NCBI GenBank assembly: GCA_027532825.1
Contig: JAPZTL010000002.1
Location: 434,001-498,000, forward strand
Source: Silanimonas sp021297925
Lineage (GTDB): Bacteria > Pseudomonadota > Gammaproteobacteria > Xanthomonadales > Xanthomonadaceae
Length of the DNA stretch: 64,000 bases
Direction: 5' to 3'
In this document: one piece after another, positions 1 to 8,838 of the stretch
Layout: each line of letters begins with the position of its first letter
Position numbering within the stretch: position 1 is the first letter of the stretch
The notes under the pieces: generated by a model
The model's input: only the letters and a program-made list of their open reading frames with translations
The model's database searches: none
Told to the model about the DNA's origin: nothing
Position numbers and translations under genes: made by a program

Positions 1-875
1 CCCGGGCGGCCGGCGACCAGCGAGGCCGCGTGCCGACCCGTGGCGACACCATCGCCCGCGGCTTCGGCACCGACGAGCGCGACCTCACGGTCGTTGAGGA
101 AGGCATGGAACATGCCGATCGCATTGCTGCCGCCGCCGACGCAGGCCACGACGGCGTCCGGCAGGGTGCCGTACTCGGCCAGCATCTGCGCGCGCGATTC
201 CCTGCCCACGACGGCATTGAAGTCGCGCACGAGGGTCGGGTACGGGTGCGGACCGGCGACGGTGCCGATGATGTAGAAGGTGTCGTGCACGTTGGTGACC
301 CAGTCGCGCAGCGCTTCGTTCAGCGCGTCCTTCAGGGTCTTGCTTCCGCTCTCGACGGGCACCACGGTGGCGCCGAGCAGCTTCATGCGGAACACGTTCG
401 GCGCTTGCCGCTCGACGTCGGTGGCGCCCATGTAGACGACGCACTCGAGGCCAAGGCGCGCGGCCACCGTGGCCGAGGCCACGCCGTGCTGGCCAGCGCC
501 GGTCTCCGCGATGATGCGGGTCTTGCCCATCCGCTTGGCGAGCATCGCCTGGCCGATGGTGTTGTTGATCTTGTGCGCGCCGGTGTGGTTCAGGTCTTCG
601 CGCTTGAGCAGGATCTGCGCGCCGCCGACCTTCGCCGAGAGCCGGGCCGCGTGATAGATCGGGCTTGGGCGGCCGACGTAGTGCTTGTAGTCCTCGGCCA
701 GTTCGGCCTGAAACGCGGGATCGGACTGCGCGACGCGGTAGGCCTCGGCCAACTCGGCCAAGGGCTGCATCAGGGTTTCCGCGACGAAGCTGCCGCCGTA
801 AGGGCCGAAATGCCCGCGGGCGTCCGGGTACTGGTGGAAATCGTCAACGGACGGGGGGATCTGCGATGAAGCCAT
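1..875 (-). CDS. trpB: tryptophan synthase beta chain, C-terminus cut off by window edge
   Basis: Beta subunit of tryptophan synthase, the PLP enzyme that joins indole and serine in the last step of tryptophan synthesis. About 291 N-terminal residues are visible of roughly 400. The reading shows FGPYGGSFVAETLM near residue 23, the PLP lysine in HTGAHKINNT (Lys102), ETGAGQHGVA, and the phosphate-binding GGGSNAIG loop near residue 245. The ATG at 875 lies inside the end of trpF, a 32-base overlap that suggests translational coupling. The remaining ~110 residues, and possibly trpA, lie beyond position 1. Identification is secure. Confidence 0.96.
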   Translation of the reverse strand, partial: MASSQIPPSVDDFHQYPDARGHFGPYGGSFVAETLMQPLAELAEAYRVAQSDPAFQAELAEDYKHYVGRPSPIYHAARLSAKVGGAQILLKREDLNHTGAHKINNTIGQAMLAKRMGKTRIIAETGAGQHGVASATVAARLGLECVVYMGATDVERQAPNVFRMKLLGATVVPVESGSKTLKDALNEALRDWVTNVHDTFYIIGTVAGPHPYPTLVRDFNAVVGRESRAQMLAEYGTLPDAVVACVGGGSNAIGMFHAFLNDREVALVGAEAAGDGVATGRHAASLVAGRP

Positions 876-1497
876 CGGCGCGGCGAACCTCTTCGACGAA
901 ACGGACCATGCGCTCGCCGTCCTTGCGGCCGGGAGCGCCCTCGATGCCACTGGACACGTCGACGCCGAACGGCCGCGCCTGGCGGACCGCCTCGAAGACG
1001 TTGTCGGGAGTGAGCCCGCCGGCCAGAAGCCAAGGCTTCGGCAGCGCAGGCAGGTCGGACCAGTCGAACCGGGCACCCTGCCCGCCCTGCTCGCCGGCCT
1101 TGTGGCCATCGAGCAGAAAGGCGTCTACGGAAGGGTAGCGCTTGGCGAGCGATTCCGCAGCCGCCACGCCCTCGCCCATCGCCAAGGTCTTCATGTAGGG
1201 CAGGCCGAAACGTTCGCAGAACGCGGCGTCCTCTCGGCCGTGGAACTGCAGCAGGGTCGGTCGGAGCGCGCGGATGGCGGCGCGGACGAAGGCCTCGTCC
1301 GGGTCCATGAAGAGCGCGACCACCTGGGTCATCGGCGGCACGGCCGGCCGCAGCGACTCCGCCTGTGCGGGCTCCAGCGCGCGACGGCTGCCGGGCACGA
1401 AGATGAAGCCCAGCGCGTCGACACCGAGTTCGCCGGCGAGACGCACGTCGCCGAGCCGGGTCATGCCGCAGAACTTGATGCGCGTGCGTTGGGCCAT
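844..1497 (-). CDS. trpF: phosphoribosylanthranilate isomerase
   Basis: Cytoplasmic (beta/alpha)8 enzyme that converts N-(5'-phosphoribosyl)anthranilate to CdRP in tryptophan synthesis. The 217-residue protein has the family start TRIKFCGMT with catalytic Cys10, the GFIFVPGSRR loop, and LLDGHKAGEQGGQG-FDW, which holds the general-acid aspartate and the phosphate-binding glycines. Length is normal for a stand-alone TrpF. It lies 3 bases downstream of truA and overlaps trpB, the usual truA-trpF-trpB arrangement in Xanthomonas and Pseudomonas relatives. Confidence 0.96.
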   Translation of the reverse strand: MAQRTRIKFCGMTRLGDVRLAGELGVDALGFIFVPGSRRALEPAQAESLRPAVPPMTQVVALFMDPDEAFVRAAIRALRPTLLQFHGREDAAFCERFGLPYMKTLAMGEGVAAAESLAKRYPSVDAFLLDGHKAGEQGGQGARFDWSDLPALPKPWLLAGGLTPDNVFEAVRQARPFGVDVSSGIEGAPGRKDGERMVRFVEEVRRADGFIADPPVR

Positions 1498-1500
1498 GGG

Positions 1501-2331
1501 TCAGGCGTCGAGGTCGGCGTCAGGCCGCCCCGCGAGCGGGCGCGGGCGGTCGATCCAGTCGGCAGGAAGGCTGACGGCCTCCGGCAAGCCACAGGCGCAC
1601 GGGTAACGCGGCCCGAGGAAGGTGAGGCCGGCGGCGGGCGCGGTCGGACCGGCGACCGTGCGGTCGCGCCCAGCGAGCAGTTCGGCGATCCACGATTCCG
1701 GCCGCTCGCCACGGCCCACCACCATCAAGCTGCCGACGATGTTGCGGACCATGTGGTGGAGGAAGGCGTTGGCCTGCACGTCGACGACGACCTGCTCGTC
1801 CTCGCGACGCACGGAGATCGCGTGCAGGTCGCGCATCGGGTGCCGGGCCTGGCACTGCGCCGTGCGGAAGGCGCTGAAATCGTTTTCGCCGAGCAGGGCT
1901 TGTGCCGCGCGGTGCATGGCCTCGGCGTCGAGCGGGCGCGGCTCCCAGCTCAGGTGCTCGCGCATCAGGGCCGGCCTGACTCGGCGGTTCAGCAGGCGGT
2001 AGCGATAGCGGCGCGCACGGGCCGAATGGCGGGCATGGAAGGAACTGGCGACCGCCAGCGCCCAGAGGACGCGGACCGACGGCGGCAGCCGGGTGTTCGT
2101 GCCCTCGACGAAGGCCCGCAGCGGGCGTTCGACCCCGGTGTCGAGATGCACGACCTGCTGGGCCGCGTGGACGCGGGCGTCGGTCCGGCCCGCGCACACC
2201 GCATCGACTTCGTGGCCGAGAATGCTGGCCAGCGCCTGTTCGACCGCACCTTGCACCGAGTCGCCGTGCCCGAGGCGCTGCCAGCCGAGGAAGGCGCTGC
2301 CGTCGTATTCGATGCCCAATGCGTAGCGCAT
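1501..2331 (-). CDS. truA: tRNA pseudouridine(38-40) synthase
   Basis: Makes pseudouridine at positions 38-40 of the anticodon stem-loop in many tRNAs. The protein is 276 residues and begins MRYALGIEYDGSAFLGWQ. The catalytic aspartate is Asp51 in CAGRTDARVHA. Downstream are FHARHSARARRYRY and the FLHHMVRNIVG motif typical of TruA. Length matches the family (about 265-285). The gene sits between fimV and trpF on the same strand and may share their transcript. Confidence 0.96.
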   Translation of the reverse strand: MRYALGIEYDGSAFLGWQRLGHGDSVQGAVEQALASILGHEVDAVCAGRTDARVHAAQQVVHLDTGVERPLRAFVEGTNTRLPPSVRVLWALAVASSFHARHSARARRYRYRLLNRRVRPALMREHLSWEPRPLDAEAMHRAAQALLGENDFSAFRTAQCQARHPMRDLHAISVRREDEQVVVDVQANAFLHHMVRNIVGSLMVVGRGERPESWIAELLAGRDRTVAGPTAPAAGLTFLGPRYPCACGLPEAVSLPADWIDRPRPLAGRPDADLDA

Positions 2332-2367
2332 TCCGTGGGGCCGCGGGATGGACCCGCAGCCGGACCT

Positions 2368-4722
2368 TCAGCCGATCGACTTCAACAGGCGCTCGGCTTC
2401 CGCACGCGCGGCGACAGTGCCGTCGGCCAGAACTTCCTCGAGCATGCCGCGGGCGCCGTCCGCGTCCCCGATCTCGATGTAGGCCTTCGCCAGCTCGAGC
2501 CGGGTGTCGTCGAAGTCCTCGGCCGGCAGGGGCGCGACGTCCATCGCCTCGCGGCGGGCGGTGACCACCGCGTCGAAGGCCTCTTCCTCCAGCGAAGGCT
2601 CCGGCGCCCGCGCCTCCACGGGCTGGACCGGAGCCGGCGGCGGAGCGGCATCGCGGGTCTGGACATCCGTCGAACGGACCGGGTTCCAGAGCACCTCGCG
2701 GAACAGGGGGTGCCCCGGGACCAGGCCCATGCCCATGACGACGACCTCGCGCCAGCGCGGGTCGCCATTCTCCGCGACATGGGGGCGCATGGACTCGGCT
2801 GCAGTGAGGAACCCGTCCGCATCCCCCGCCCCGTAGAGCTGGCGGAGCAGCGCGACGTGGGCCTCGAGATCGGTCGGTGCGCGAGCCACGTCGTCACGGA
2901 GCGGCACGAGCTCGGGCGCCGTATCGATGGTCGGCGCCGGCTCGTCGACGAACTCCGGCCGGTCGAAGGACGACTCCACCGACGCGATCCCGCGCTCGGC
3001 ATCGCTTGGGGCCTCGGGCGCCGGCGTCGAGGGCGCCGCCGAAGGCCGTGGGGCGATCTCCGGCTCGGCATCGACGGCCGGGAACCCGGCGAAGGCATCG
3101 GGGCTCCCGGAGAAGCGGTTCTTCGACGCGGGCGGCACCGGGAGGGCGGTCTTTCCCGAGCCGCCCCGGCGACGGAGCAGCACGCCGACGAGCCCACCGA
3201 CGAGCACGAGCCCGCCCGCACCCAGGGCCCAAGGCTGCTGCCACCACGGCGCATCGACGGTGGCCGGCGCCTCGACCGGGGCGCTGGCCGTCGAGGGGGC
3301 GGCCTCGGCAGGCGCGGGCGCAGGGGTCGGAGAGGGGGGCGACGCGGCTGCAGGCGCGGCCGGCGGAGCGCCCTGCGCCTCGCGCTCACGGCGCAAGGCT
3401 TCCTCCAGCGCGCTGAGCTGGCTGTCCTTCAGTTCGATCAGGCGCTTCCGCTCGTTGGCGAGCGCCTCCTGCTCATCGAGGCGCGACTGCAGTTCCCGCA
3501 CCTCGGCGTCCCGGGCGGAGAGGTCTTCGCGCGCCTGCCGCAGCTCGGCGCGCAGTTCACTGCCCGCCCCCCCGGCCGCCGCACCGGACTGCGCGGCGGC
3601 AGGCCCTGCCCCGGACGGAGGCGCGATCTCGAGGCGCCCGGAAGGAGCACGCGACGGTGCCGAAGGCACGGAGGAAGCGACGCGATCCCGCGGGGGCGTC
3701 GGCGAAGGAGCGGCAGCGGACGCCGTCGCGGCCCGCCCCCCTTCCACCGGCGTCGGGGTGGGCATCGGGGCGCCGGACAGCACCCGCCAGGCCGCCATCT
3801 GCTCTCGGACCAGGGCCTCGGCTTCGACGCGGGCCAAGGCCTGGGCTTGGGCGGAGGTGGGAATGCGCAGCACCGCACCCCGCCGCAGGAGGTTGATGTT
3901 GCCCCGCGCGAAGGCCTCGGGGTTCGCGCGCTGGATGGCGAGCATCATCTGCGCGGCGCTGACATCGCCGCGGCGGGCCGCCGCGATCGACCACAGCGTG
4001 TCGCCCGATGCCACGCGATGCTCGCCCGGCGACGCCGGCACGGCCGCAGCGGGAGCGGAGACCGGAGCGGGGGGCGGAGCAACAGGCTTTGGAGGCGGAG
4101 GCGGCGCCGATACCGGTGCGGGCGCCGGCGTCGGGACTGCCGCGATCGGCTCGGCCCGGGCGGGCGGCTCGGGCGTCGACAGCGCGGCGGTCGGGGCCTC
4201 GGGCGCAGGCGCCGGTCCCGCGGGTGCAGGCGGCGGAACCGGTGCAGGGGCAGGGGCAGGCGTCGGCGCGGGGGGGGCCGCGACCGTGGCGGTGCGCATT
4301 GGCGTCACCGTGGCGGCGGCGATGTACGGCGGATCGACCAGCACGGTGAACTCCCTCACCACGCTGCCCTTGCCCCATTCCGCCTGCAGCAGGAACGACA
4401 CGAACGGGTCCTCGATGCGGTTCGCCGTGGTGACGCGGACCACCGGTTCGCCGCGGGCGTTGCGCCCGACGCTGAACTGGAGGTTCGCGGTCACGCCCGC
4501 CGGCGCCGGGAGGCCGACGCGCTCGAAGGCCTCCGGAGCGGCCAGCCGCACGCTGAGCGCCTCCACGTCGGCAGCATCGGCACCGATGACCGGGATCTCC
4601 GCCAGAAGCGGCTGGTTGAGTTGCGACTTGACCTCGATGGGGCCGAGGCCCAGCGCGAAGGCCGATCCCGACCCGAGCGCCAGGGCGAGGGCCAAGGGGA
4701 GGACTTTCACCGGGTGCGACAT
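2368..4722 (-). CDS. fimV: FimV/HubP-type polar scaffold protein
   Basis: Large inner-membrane protein that marks the cell pole and supports type IV pilus assembly and twitching in Pseudomonas and Xanthomonas. I place the start at the ATG at 4722, which gives MSHPVKVLPLALALALG, a normal signal peptide, 6 bases after a GAGGAG ribosome site; the frame stays open 51 codons further upstream. The 784-residue order is signal peptide, conserved FimV N-terminal domain (to ~135), Pro/Ala-rich linker, LysM domain (~231-287, SGDTLWSIA), coiled coil (~389-446), one membrane segment (~497-516, followed by RRRGG), acidic linker, and a C-terminal FimV/TPR-like motif (~736-784). It is shorter than the Pseudomonas protein (~920), mainly in the linkers. 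Confidence 0.93.
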   Translation of the reverse strand: MSHPVKVLPLALALALGSGSAFALGLGPIEVKSQLNQPLLAEIPVIGADAADVEALSVRLAAPEAFERVGLPAPAGVTANLQFSVGRNARGEPVVRVTTANRIEDPFVSFLLQAEWGKGSVVREFTVLVDPPYIAAATVTPMRTATVAAPPAPTPAPAPAPVPPPAPAGPAPAPEAPTAALSTPEPPARAEPIAAVPTPAPAPVSAPPPPPKPVAPPPAPVSAPAAAVPASPGEHRVASGDTLWSIAAARRGDVSAAQMMLAIQRANPEAFARGNINLLRRGAVLRIPTSAQAQALARVEAEALVREQMAAWRVLSGAPMPTPTPVEGGRAATASAAAPSPTPPRDRVASSVPSAPSRAPSGRLEIAPPSGAGPAAAQSGAAAGGAGSELRAELRQAREDLSARDAEVRELQSRLDEQEALANERKRLIELKDSQLSALEEALRREREAQGAPPAAPAAASPPSPTPAPAPAEAAPSTASAPVEAPATVDAPWWQQPWALGAGGLVLVGGLVGVLLRRRGGSGKTALPVPPASKNRFSGSPDAFAGFPAVDAEPEIAPRPSAAPSTPAPEAPSDAERGIASVESSFDRPEFVDEPAPTIDTAPELVPLRDDVARAPTDLEAHVALLRQLYGAGDADGFLTAAESMRPHVAENGDPRWREVVVMGMGLVPGHPLFREVLWNPVRSTDVQTRDAAPPPAPVQPVEARAPEPSLEEEAFDAVVTARREAMDVAPLPAEDFDDTRLELAKAYIEIGDADGARGMLEEVLADGTVAARAEAERLLKSIG

Positions 4723-4782
4723 GCCGTTCTCCTCGACGGCGCCAAGGCGCCGGTTGGGCGTGGAATCCAAGATTCGGCCCAC

Positions 4783-4812
4783 AGTAAAGCCGAAACAGCG
4801 GGCCACCGCCAA
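4783..4812 (-). promoter_or_regulatory. candidate sigma-70 promoter of fimV
   Basis: On the minus strand a TTGGCG hexamer (4812-4807) is followed after 18 bases by TTTACT (4788-4783), about 60 bases before the fimV ATG. Four of six bases match each consensus hexamer. This is a visual match only. Confidence 0.4.
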
Positions 4813-4855
4813 GGATGGCGGCGCGCCGCACCGTTCGGCCCGGGACCCGGAGGGC

Positions 4856-5875
4856 TCAGGATCGGCGGGCGGCAAGCAGCTCGGCGACCTGGACCGCGTT
4901 CAGGGCGGCGCCCTTGCGGATGTTGTCGGCGACCACCCAGAGCGACAGGCCGCGCGGGTGCGAGATGTCCTCGCGGATGCGGCCGACGTAGACGGGGTCG
5001 TTGCCGGAGGCGTGCGTGACCGGCGTCGGCCACTCGCCCTTGGCCGGGTCGTCGACGACGACCACGCCGGGGGCCTTCGAGAGCAGCGCGCGGGCCTCCG
5101 AGGCGGTGATCTTGTCGCGGGTCTCGAGGTGCACGGCTTCGGAATGGCCGAAGAAGACCGGCACGCGCACCGCCGTCGGGTTCACCTGGATGCTGGCGTC
5201 GCCGAGGATCTTGCGGGTCTCGTGGACCAGCTTCATCTCTTCCTTGGTGTAGCCGTTATCGGTGAAGGCGTCGATCTGCGGGATCAGGTTGTAGGCGATC
5301 TGTACCGGGAACCGTTGCGGCTGCGGGTCTTGGAAGTTCAGCAGGGCGGCGGTCTGGCGACCGAGCTCCTCAGGACCGGAACGACCCGCGCCCGACGTCG
5401 ACTGGTAGGTGGCGACGTTGATGCGGGTGATGCCAACGGCGTCATGGATCGGCTTCAGCGCGACGACCATCTGCATGGTCGAGCAGTTCGGATTGGCGAC
5501 GATGCCGCGCGGAATCGAGTCCAGCGCCTCCGGGTTCACCTCGCTGACCACCAGCGGCACGTCGGCGTCCATGCGGAAGGCCGAGCTGTTGTCGATGACG
5601 ATGGCCCCGGCCGCGGCGAACTTCGGCGCGTACTCGCGCGAGATGTCGCCGCCGGCCGAGAACAGCGCGAAATCGACGCCGGTCGGATCGAAGGTGGCGA
5701 GGTCCCGGATGGTCAGCTTGTGGTTGCCGAAATCGACCTTGTTGCCGGCGGAACGCTCGCTGGCGAGGGCGACGACCTCGCTGGCCGGGAACTTCCGCTC
5801 GGCGAGGATGGAGAGCATGGTTTCACCGACGGCGCCGGTGGCGCCGACGACGGCGACCTTGAAGCGGTTCGACAT
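4856..5875 (-). CDS. asd: aspartate-semialdehyde dehydrogenase
   Basis: NADPH-dependent reduction of aspartyl phosphate to aspartate semialdehyde, the branch point to lysine/diaminopimelate, threonine and methionine. The 339-residue protein starts MSNRFKVAVVGATGAVGETM with the Rossmann glycine motif. The catalytic cysteine is in IVANPNCSTMQMV, and substrate-binding TYQSTSGAGRSG follows. The ATG at 5875 was chosen because an AAGGAC ribosome site lies just upstream; a 26-codon extension has no family similarity. The asd-fimV order is common in gammaproteobacteria. Confidence 0.97.
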   Translation of the reverse strand: MSNRFKVAVVGATGAVGETMLSILAERKFPASEVVALASERSAGNKVDFGNHKLTIRDLATFDPTGVDFALFSAGGDISREYAPKFAAAGAIVIDNSSAFRMDADVPLVVSEVNPEALDSIPRGIVANPNCSTMQMVVALKPIHDAVGITRINVATYQSTSGAGRSGPEELGRQTAALLNFQDPQPQRFPVQIAYNLIPQIDAFTDNGYTKEEMKLVHETRKILGDASIQVNPTAVRVPVFFGHSEAVHLETRDKITASEARALLSKAPGVVVVDDPAKGEWPTPVTHASGNDPVYVGRIREDISHPRGLSLWVVADNIRKGAALNAVQVAELLAARRS

Positions 5876-5984
5876 GGGTTGTCCTTTTCGAATGAGTGTC
5901 GTTGAGCGATGTGGGTGCGCGGCGCGGTGCGCCTGCGCAGGGCGCGCGGGCACGACGCCCGCGACGCGGATTCAGCGGCCCCGG

Positions 5985-6009
5985 GCCTCGGAAGCGTGAC
6001 GCCCGAGGC
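5985..6009 (-). terminator. hairpin after aroC, weak terminator candidate
   Basis: A 7-bp inverted repeat (GCCTCGG at 5985-5991 and CCGAGGC at 6003-6009) with an 11-base loop abuts the aroC stop codon. No T tract follows on the minus strand, so intrinsic termination is doubtful. Confidence 0.3.
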
Positions 6010-7130
6010 TAGGGTTTTCGCTCAGGTTTGCCGCCACCCTCGCCCGCCACGCGCGGCGTGATCTCGCCGACGTCGCCACACTGGGCGCGATGGCGCAGGG
6101 CCTGGTCCATCAGTACGAGGGCCATCATGGCCTCGCAGATCGGCGGCGCGCGCAGGCCCACGCAGGGGTCGTGGCGCCCGATGGTGATGACCTCGACGGC
6201 ATTGCCGTGCACGTCCACCGTGGGGCCCGGCAGGCGCAGGCTCGAGGTGGGCTTGAAGGCGACCTCGCAGGTGACGGCCTGCCCCGTGCTGATGCCGCCG
6301 AGCACGCCGCCGGCGTGGTTGCTGGCGAAGCCGTCCGGATGCATCAGGTCGCGGTGCTCGGTACCGAGCTGGCCAACGCTGGCGAAGCCGGCGCCGATCT
6401 CGACGCCCTTCACCGCGTTGATCGACATCATCGCGGCCGCGAGTTCGCCGTCGAGCTTGCCGTAGATCGGCTCGCCCCAGCCCGGCGGCACACCATGGGC
6501 CTCCACGCGGACGCGTGCGCCGACCGAATCGCCGGACTTGCGCAGGGCATCCAAGAAGGCCTCGAGTTCGGGCACTTGGGCGGCGTCCGGCCAGAAGAAC
6601 GGGCTGTCCTCGACCACCGACCAGTCCCAGCCGTTCGGCGTGATCGTGTGCAGCTGGCTGACGCAGGCGCGCACGGTGACGCCGAAACGCTCGCGCAGCC
6701 ACTTCTTGGCGATGACGCCGGCCGCGACGCGCATCGTGGTCTCGCGGGCCGAGCTGCGGCCGCCGCCGCGCGGGTCGCGGATGCCGTACTTCTGCCAGTA
6801 GGCGTAGTCGGCGTGGCCCGGGCGGAACTGCTCGCTGATCTTGGCGTAGTCCTTCGACTTCGCATCCACGTTGCGGATCAGCAGGGCGATCGGCGTGCCG
6901 GTGGTCTTGCCTTCGAACACGCCGGAGAGGATCTCGACCTCGTCGGCCTCGTGGCGCTGCGAGGTGTGGCGAGAGCGGCCGGTGGCGCGACGCTCGAGGT
7001 CGGCGCGGAATTCCTCGGGCGCTAGGCTGAGGCCGGGCGGGCAGCCGTCGATGACGCAGCCAATGGCCGGCCCATGGCTTTCGCCGAAGGTGGTGACCGC
7101 GAGGAGCTGCCCGAAGGTGTTGCTGGCCAT
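6009..7130 (-). CDS. aroC: chorismate synthase
   Basis: Last step of the shikimate pathway: converts 5-enolpyruvylshikimate-3-phosphate to chorismate using reduced FMN. The protein is 373 residues from the ATG at 7130 (MASNTFGQLLAVTTFGESHG). Signature motifs are GESHGPAIGCVIDG, GRSSARETTMRVAAGVIAKK and the C-terminal KPTSSLRLPG followed by RHDPCVGLRAPPICEAM. Length is normal (350-380). It lies 19 bases downstream of prmB, the widespread prmB-aroC pair. Confidence 0.97.
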   Translation of the reverse strand: MASNTFGQLLAVTTFGESHGPAIGCVIDGCPPGLSLAPEEFRADLERRATGRSRHTSQRHEADEVEILSGVFEGKTTGTPIALLIRNVDAKSKDYAKISEQFRPGHADYAYWQKYGIRDPRGGGRSSARETTMRVAAGVIAKKWLRERFGVTVRACVSQLHTITPNGWDWSVVEDSPFFWPDAAQVPELEAFLDALRKSGDSVGARVRVEAHGVPPGWGEPIYGKLDGELAAAMMSINAVKGVEIGAGFASVGQLGTEHRDLMHPDGFASNHAGGVLGGISTGQAVTCEVAFKPTSSLRLPGPTVDVHGNAVEVITIGRHDPCVGLRAPPICEAMMALVLMDQALRHRAQCGDVGEITPRVAGEGGGKPERKP

Positions 7131-7149
7131 GCGCGTCAGGCGTCCGTGC

Positions 7150-8067
7150 TCAGGGGCGTTGGCTCGCCAGGCGGGCGATGTCGGCGTGGTGGGCGACGAG
7201 GTCGTCGTGGTGCAGGGCGAAGATGCCCATCTGCCCCACCTTGAATTCAATCCACGCGAAGGGCACGTCGGGCAGCAGGCGCTCGAGGTGCTGCTGGCTC
7301 TCGCCCACTTCGCAGATCAGCACGCCGTGCTTGCGCAGGTGCAGCGGGGCGTCGCGGAGGATCTTCAGCACCAGGTCGAGGCCGTCGTCGCCGGCGCGGA
7401 GCGCCATCTCGGGCTCGTGCGCGTACTCGGCGGGCAGAGCGTCGGTCTCGGCGTTGGTGACGTAGGGCGGGTTGGTGACGATGAGGTCGTAGTGCCGGCC
7501 GGTCAGCGGGCCGTACAGGTCGCCCTGGTGCAGCGTGACGTTGCGGGCGTCGAGGCGCTCGACGTTCTCGCGGGCCAGCGACAGGGCCTGGGGGCTCAAG
7601 TCGACCGCGTCGACGTTCCAGTCCGGGTGGTAGTGGCCCATCGCGATGGCGATGCAGCCGCCGCCGGTGCAGAGGTCGAGCGCGTCGCGCACCTCGACAT
7701 CGCCGATCCACGGCTGGAAGCCGTTGAGGATCAGCTCGGCGATCGGGCTGCGCGGCACTAGGGCGCGCGAATCGCTCTTGAACGACAGGCCGGCGAACCA
7801 GGCCTCGCCCGTCAGGTAGCAGGCCGGCACGCGCTCGTCGATGCGGCGCTGGAAAAGGCCCAGCACCTTCGCCTTCTCGTCGGCGGTGACGCGCGATGGG
7901 CCGTAGATCGGGTTCAGGTCGTGCGGCAGGTGCAGGGCGTGGAGCACCAGCTGGGTGCTCTCGTCCATCGCGTTGTCGTAACTGTGGCCGAAGGTCAGGC
8001 CGGCCTCTCCGAAGCGGCTGGCGCCGTAGCGGATCAGATCGATGATCGTCTGGAGTTCGGCAGGCAT
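7150..8067 (-). CDS. prmB: 50S ribosomal protein L3 glutamine methyltransferase
   Basis: SAM-dependent N5-glutamine methyltransferase of the HemK/PrmC family that methylates ribosomal protein L3. The 305-residue product begins MPAELQTIIDLIRYGASRFG at the ATG at 8067. It has the SAM-binding segment DLCTGGGCIAIAMG and the catalytic NPPYVT motif that holds the target glutamine. Position before aroC is the conserved PrmB context and separates it from PrmC, which normally sits next to prfA. Confidence 0.93.
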   Translation of the reverse strand: MPAELQTIIDLIRYGASRFGEAGLTFGHSYDNAMDESTQLVLHALHLPHDLNPIYGPSRVTADEKAKVLGLFQRRIDERVPACYLTGEAWFAGLSFKSDSRALVPRSPIAELILNGFQPWIGDVEVRDALDLCTGGGCIAIAMGHYHPDWNVDAVDLSPQALSLARENVERLDARNVTLHQGDLYGPLTGRHYDLIVTNPPYVTNAETDALPAEYAHEPEMALRAGDDGLDLVLKILRDAPLHLRKHGVLICEVGESQQHLERLLPDVPFAWIEFKVGQMGIFALHHDDLVAHHADIARLASQRP

Positions 8068-8110
8068 GCGGCTCAACGGCCCGAAGCGGGCTTCACGGGA
8101 CAAGCGCCCG

Positions 8111-8133
8111 AGTATAGCCAGCCCCCCTATACT
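8111..8133. promoter_or_regulatory. back-to-back -10 elements for prmB and the SCO gene
   Basis: AGTATA (8111-8116, TATACT on the minus strand) faces prmB and TATACT (8128-8133) faces the SCO gene, 11 bases apart. The respective start codons lie 44 and 36 bases away. No good -35 hexamer is visible for either. Confidence 0.5.
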
Positions 8134-8169
8134 TTGCGGCCCGATTCCTGATGGTTTGGCGGCATTCCC

Positions 8170-8838
8170 ATGTTCAATCGAAGCGTCCTGCTGGTGATCG
8201 TCGCCGCCGTGTTTGCCGGCCTCGGCCTGCTGGCGGCCCAGCAATGGCTGGGCGGGGCCCCGTCGCGCAGCCCGACCCTGGAGGCGGTGACGCCCTACCC
8301 CACCCCGCGTCCGGTCCCGGCCTTCGAGCTGGTGTCCGTGGACGGCCCGGTCACGCCGGAGACGCTGCGCGGCCGCTGGACCGTGGTGTTCATCGGCTTC
8401 GTCTCCTGCCCGGACGTGTGCCCGACCACGCTCACCGACCTCGGCAAGGCCCAGAAGGCGTGGGAAGGCCTGCCCGAAGCGATCCGCCCCCGCGTGCTAT
8501 TCGTGTCGATCGACCCCGAACGCGACACGCCGGAGCTGATCGCCGGCTACGCGCGCCACTTCCATCCCGCCACGCTGGCCGCGACCCAGCCCGACCCGGC
8601 ACGGCTGGAGGCCTTCGCCTCGAGCCTGAGCCTCGTCTACCGGAAGGTGCCGCTGGGCGCGAGCTACACGATGGACCACAGCGGCTCGATGGTCGTCCTC
8701 GATCCGGAGGTCCGCGTGGCCGGCGTCATCCGGCCGCAGATGCCGGCCGGCGCCGCCGTTGGCGGGGGCACCGTCGCCACCATCGATCCGCAGGCCGTGG
8801 CCCGGGACCTCGCCCGCCTGGCGGAGGGCACGCCGTGA
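8170..8838 (+). CDS. SCO1/SenC family copper-binding thioredoxin-fold protein
   Basis: Membrane-anchored periplasmic protein of the SCO1/PrrC family, which delivers copper to the CuA site of cytochrome c oxidase or acts as a thiol reductase. The 222 residues begin with an N-terminal hydrophobic anchor (~5-25). The copper motif is SCPDVCPTT (Cys80, Cys84) and the third ligand is His170 in MDHSGSMVV. The IDPERDTPE segment is also typical. The last 4 bases overlap the GTG start of psd, so the two are translationally coupled, although their functions are not obviously linked. Confidence 0.92.
   Translation: MFNRSVLLVIVAAVFAGLGLLAAQQWLGGAPSRSPTLEAVTPYPTPRPVPAFELVSVDGPVTPETLRGRWTVVFIGFVSCPDVCPTTLTDLGKAQKAWEGLPEAIRPRVLFVSIDPERDTPELIAGYARHFHPATLAATQPDPARLEAFASSLSLVYRKVPLGASYTMDHSGSMVVLDPEVRVAGVIRPQMPAGAAVGGGTVATIDPQAVARDLARLAEGTP

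Noticed and set aside
4269..4277. G8 run (C8 in the coding sense) within fimV as a phase-variable site
   Set aside because: It falls in the Pro/Ala-rich linker, where such runs arise from GC-rich proline/alanine codons, and the frame is intact on both sides.
1102..5019. A 1305-codon open frame opposite trpF, truA and fimV, with similar long antisense frames at 2927-5905 and 53218-55164
   Set aside because: High GC content keeps antisense frames open. The translations are Arg/Gly/Ala-rich with no domain pattern, and the opposite strand holds well-known genes.
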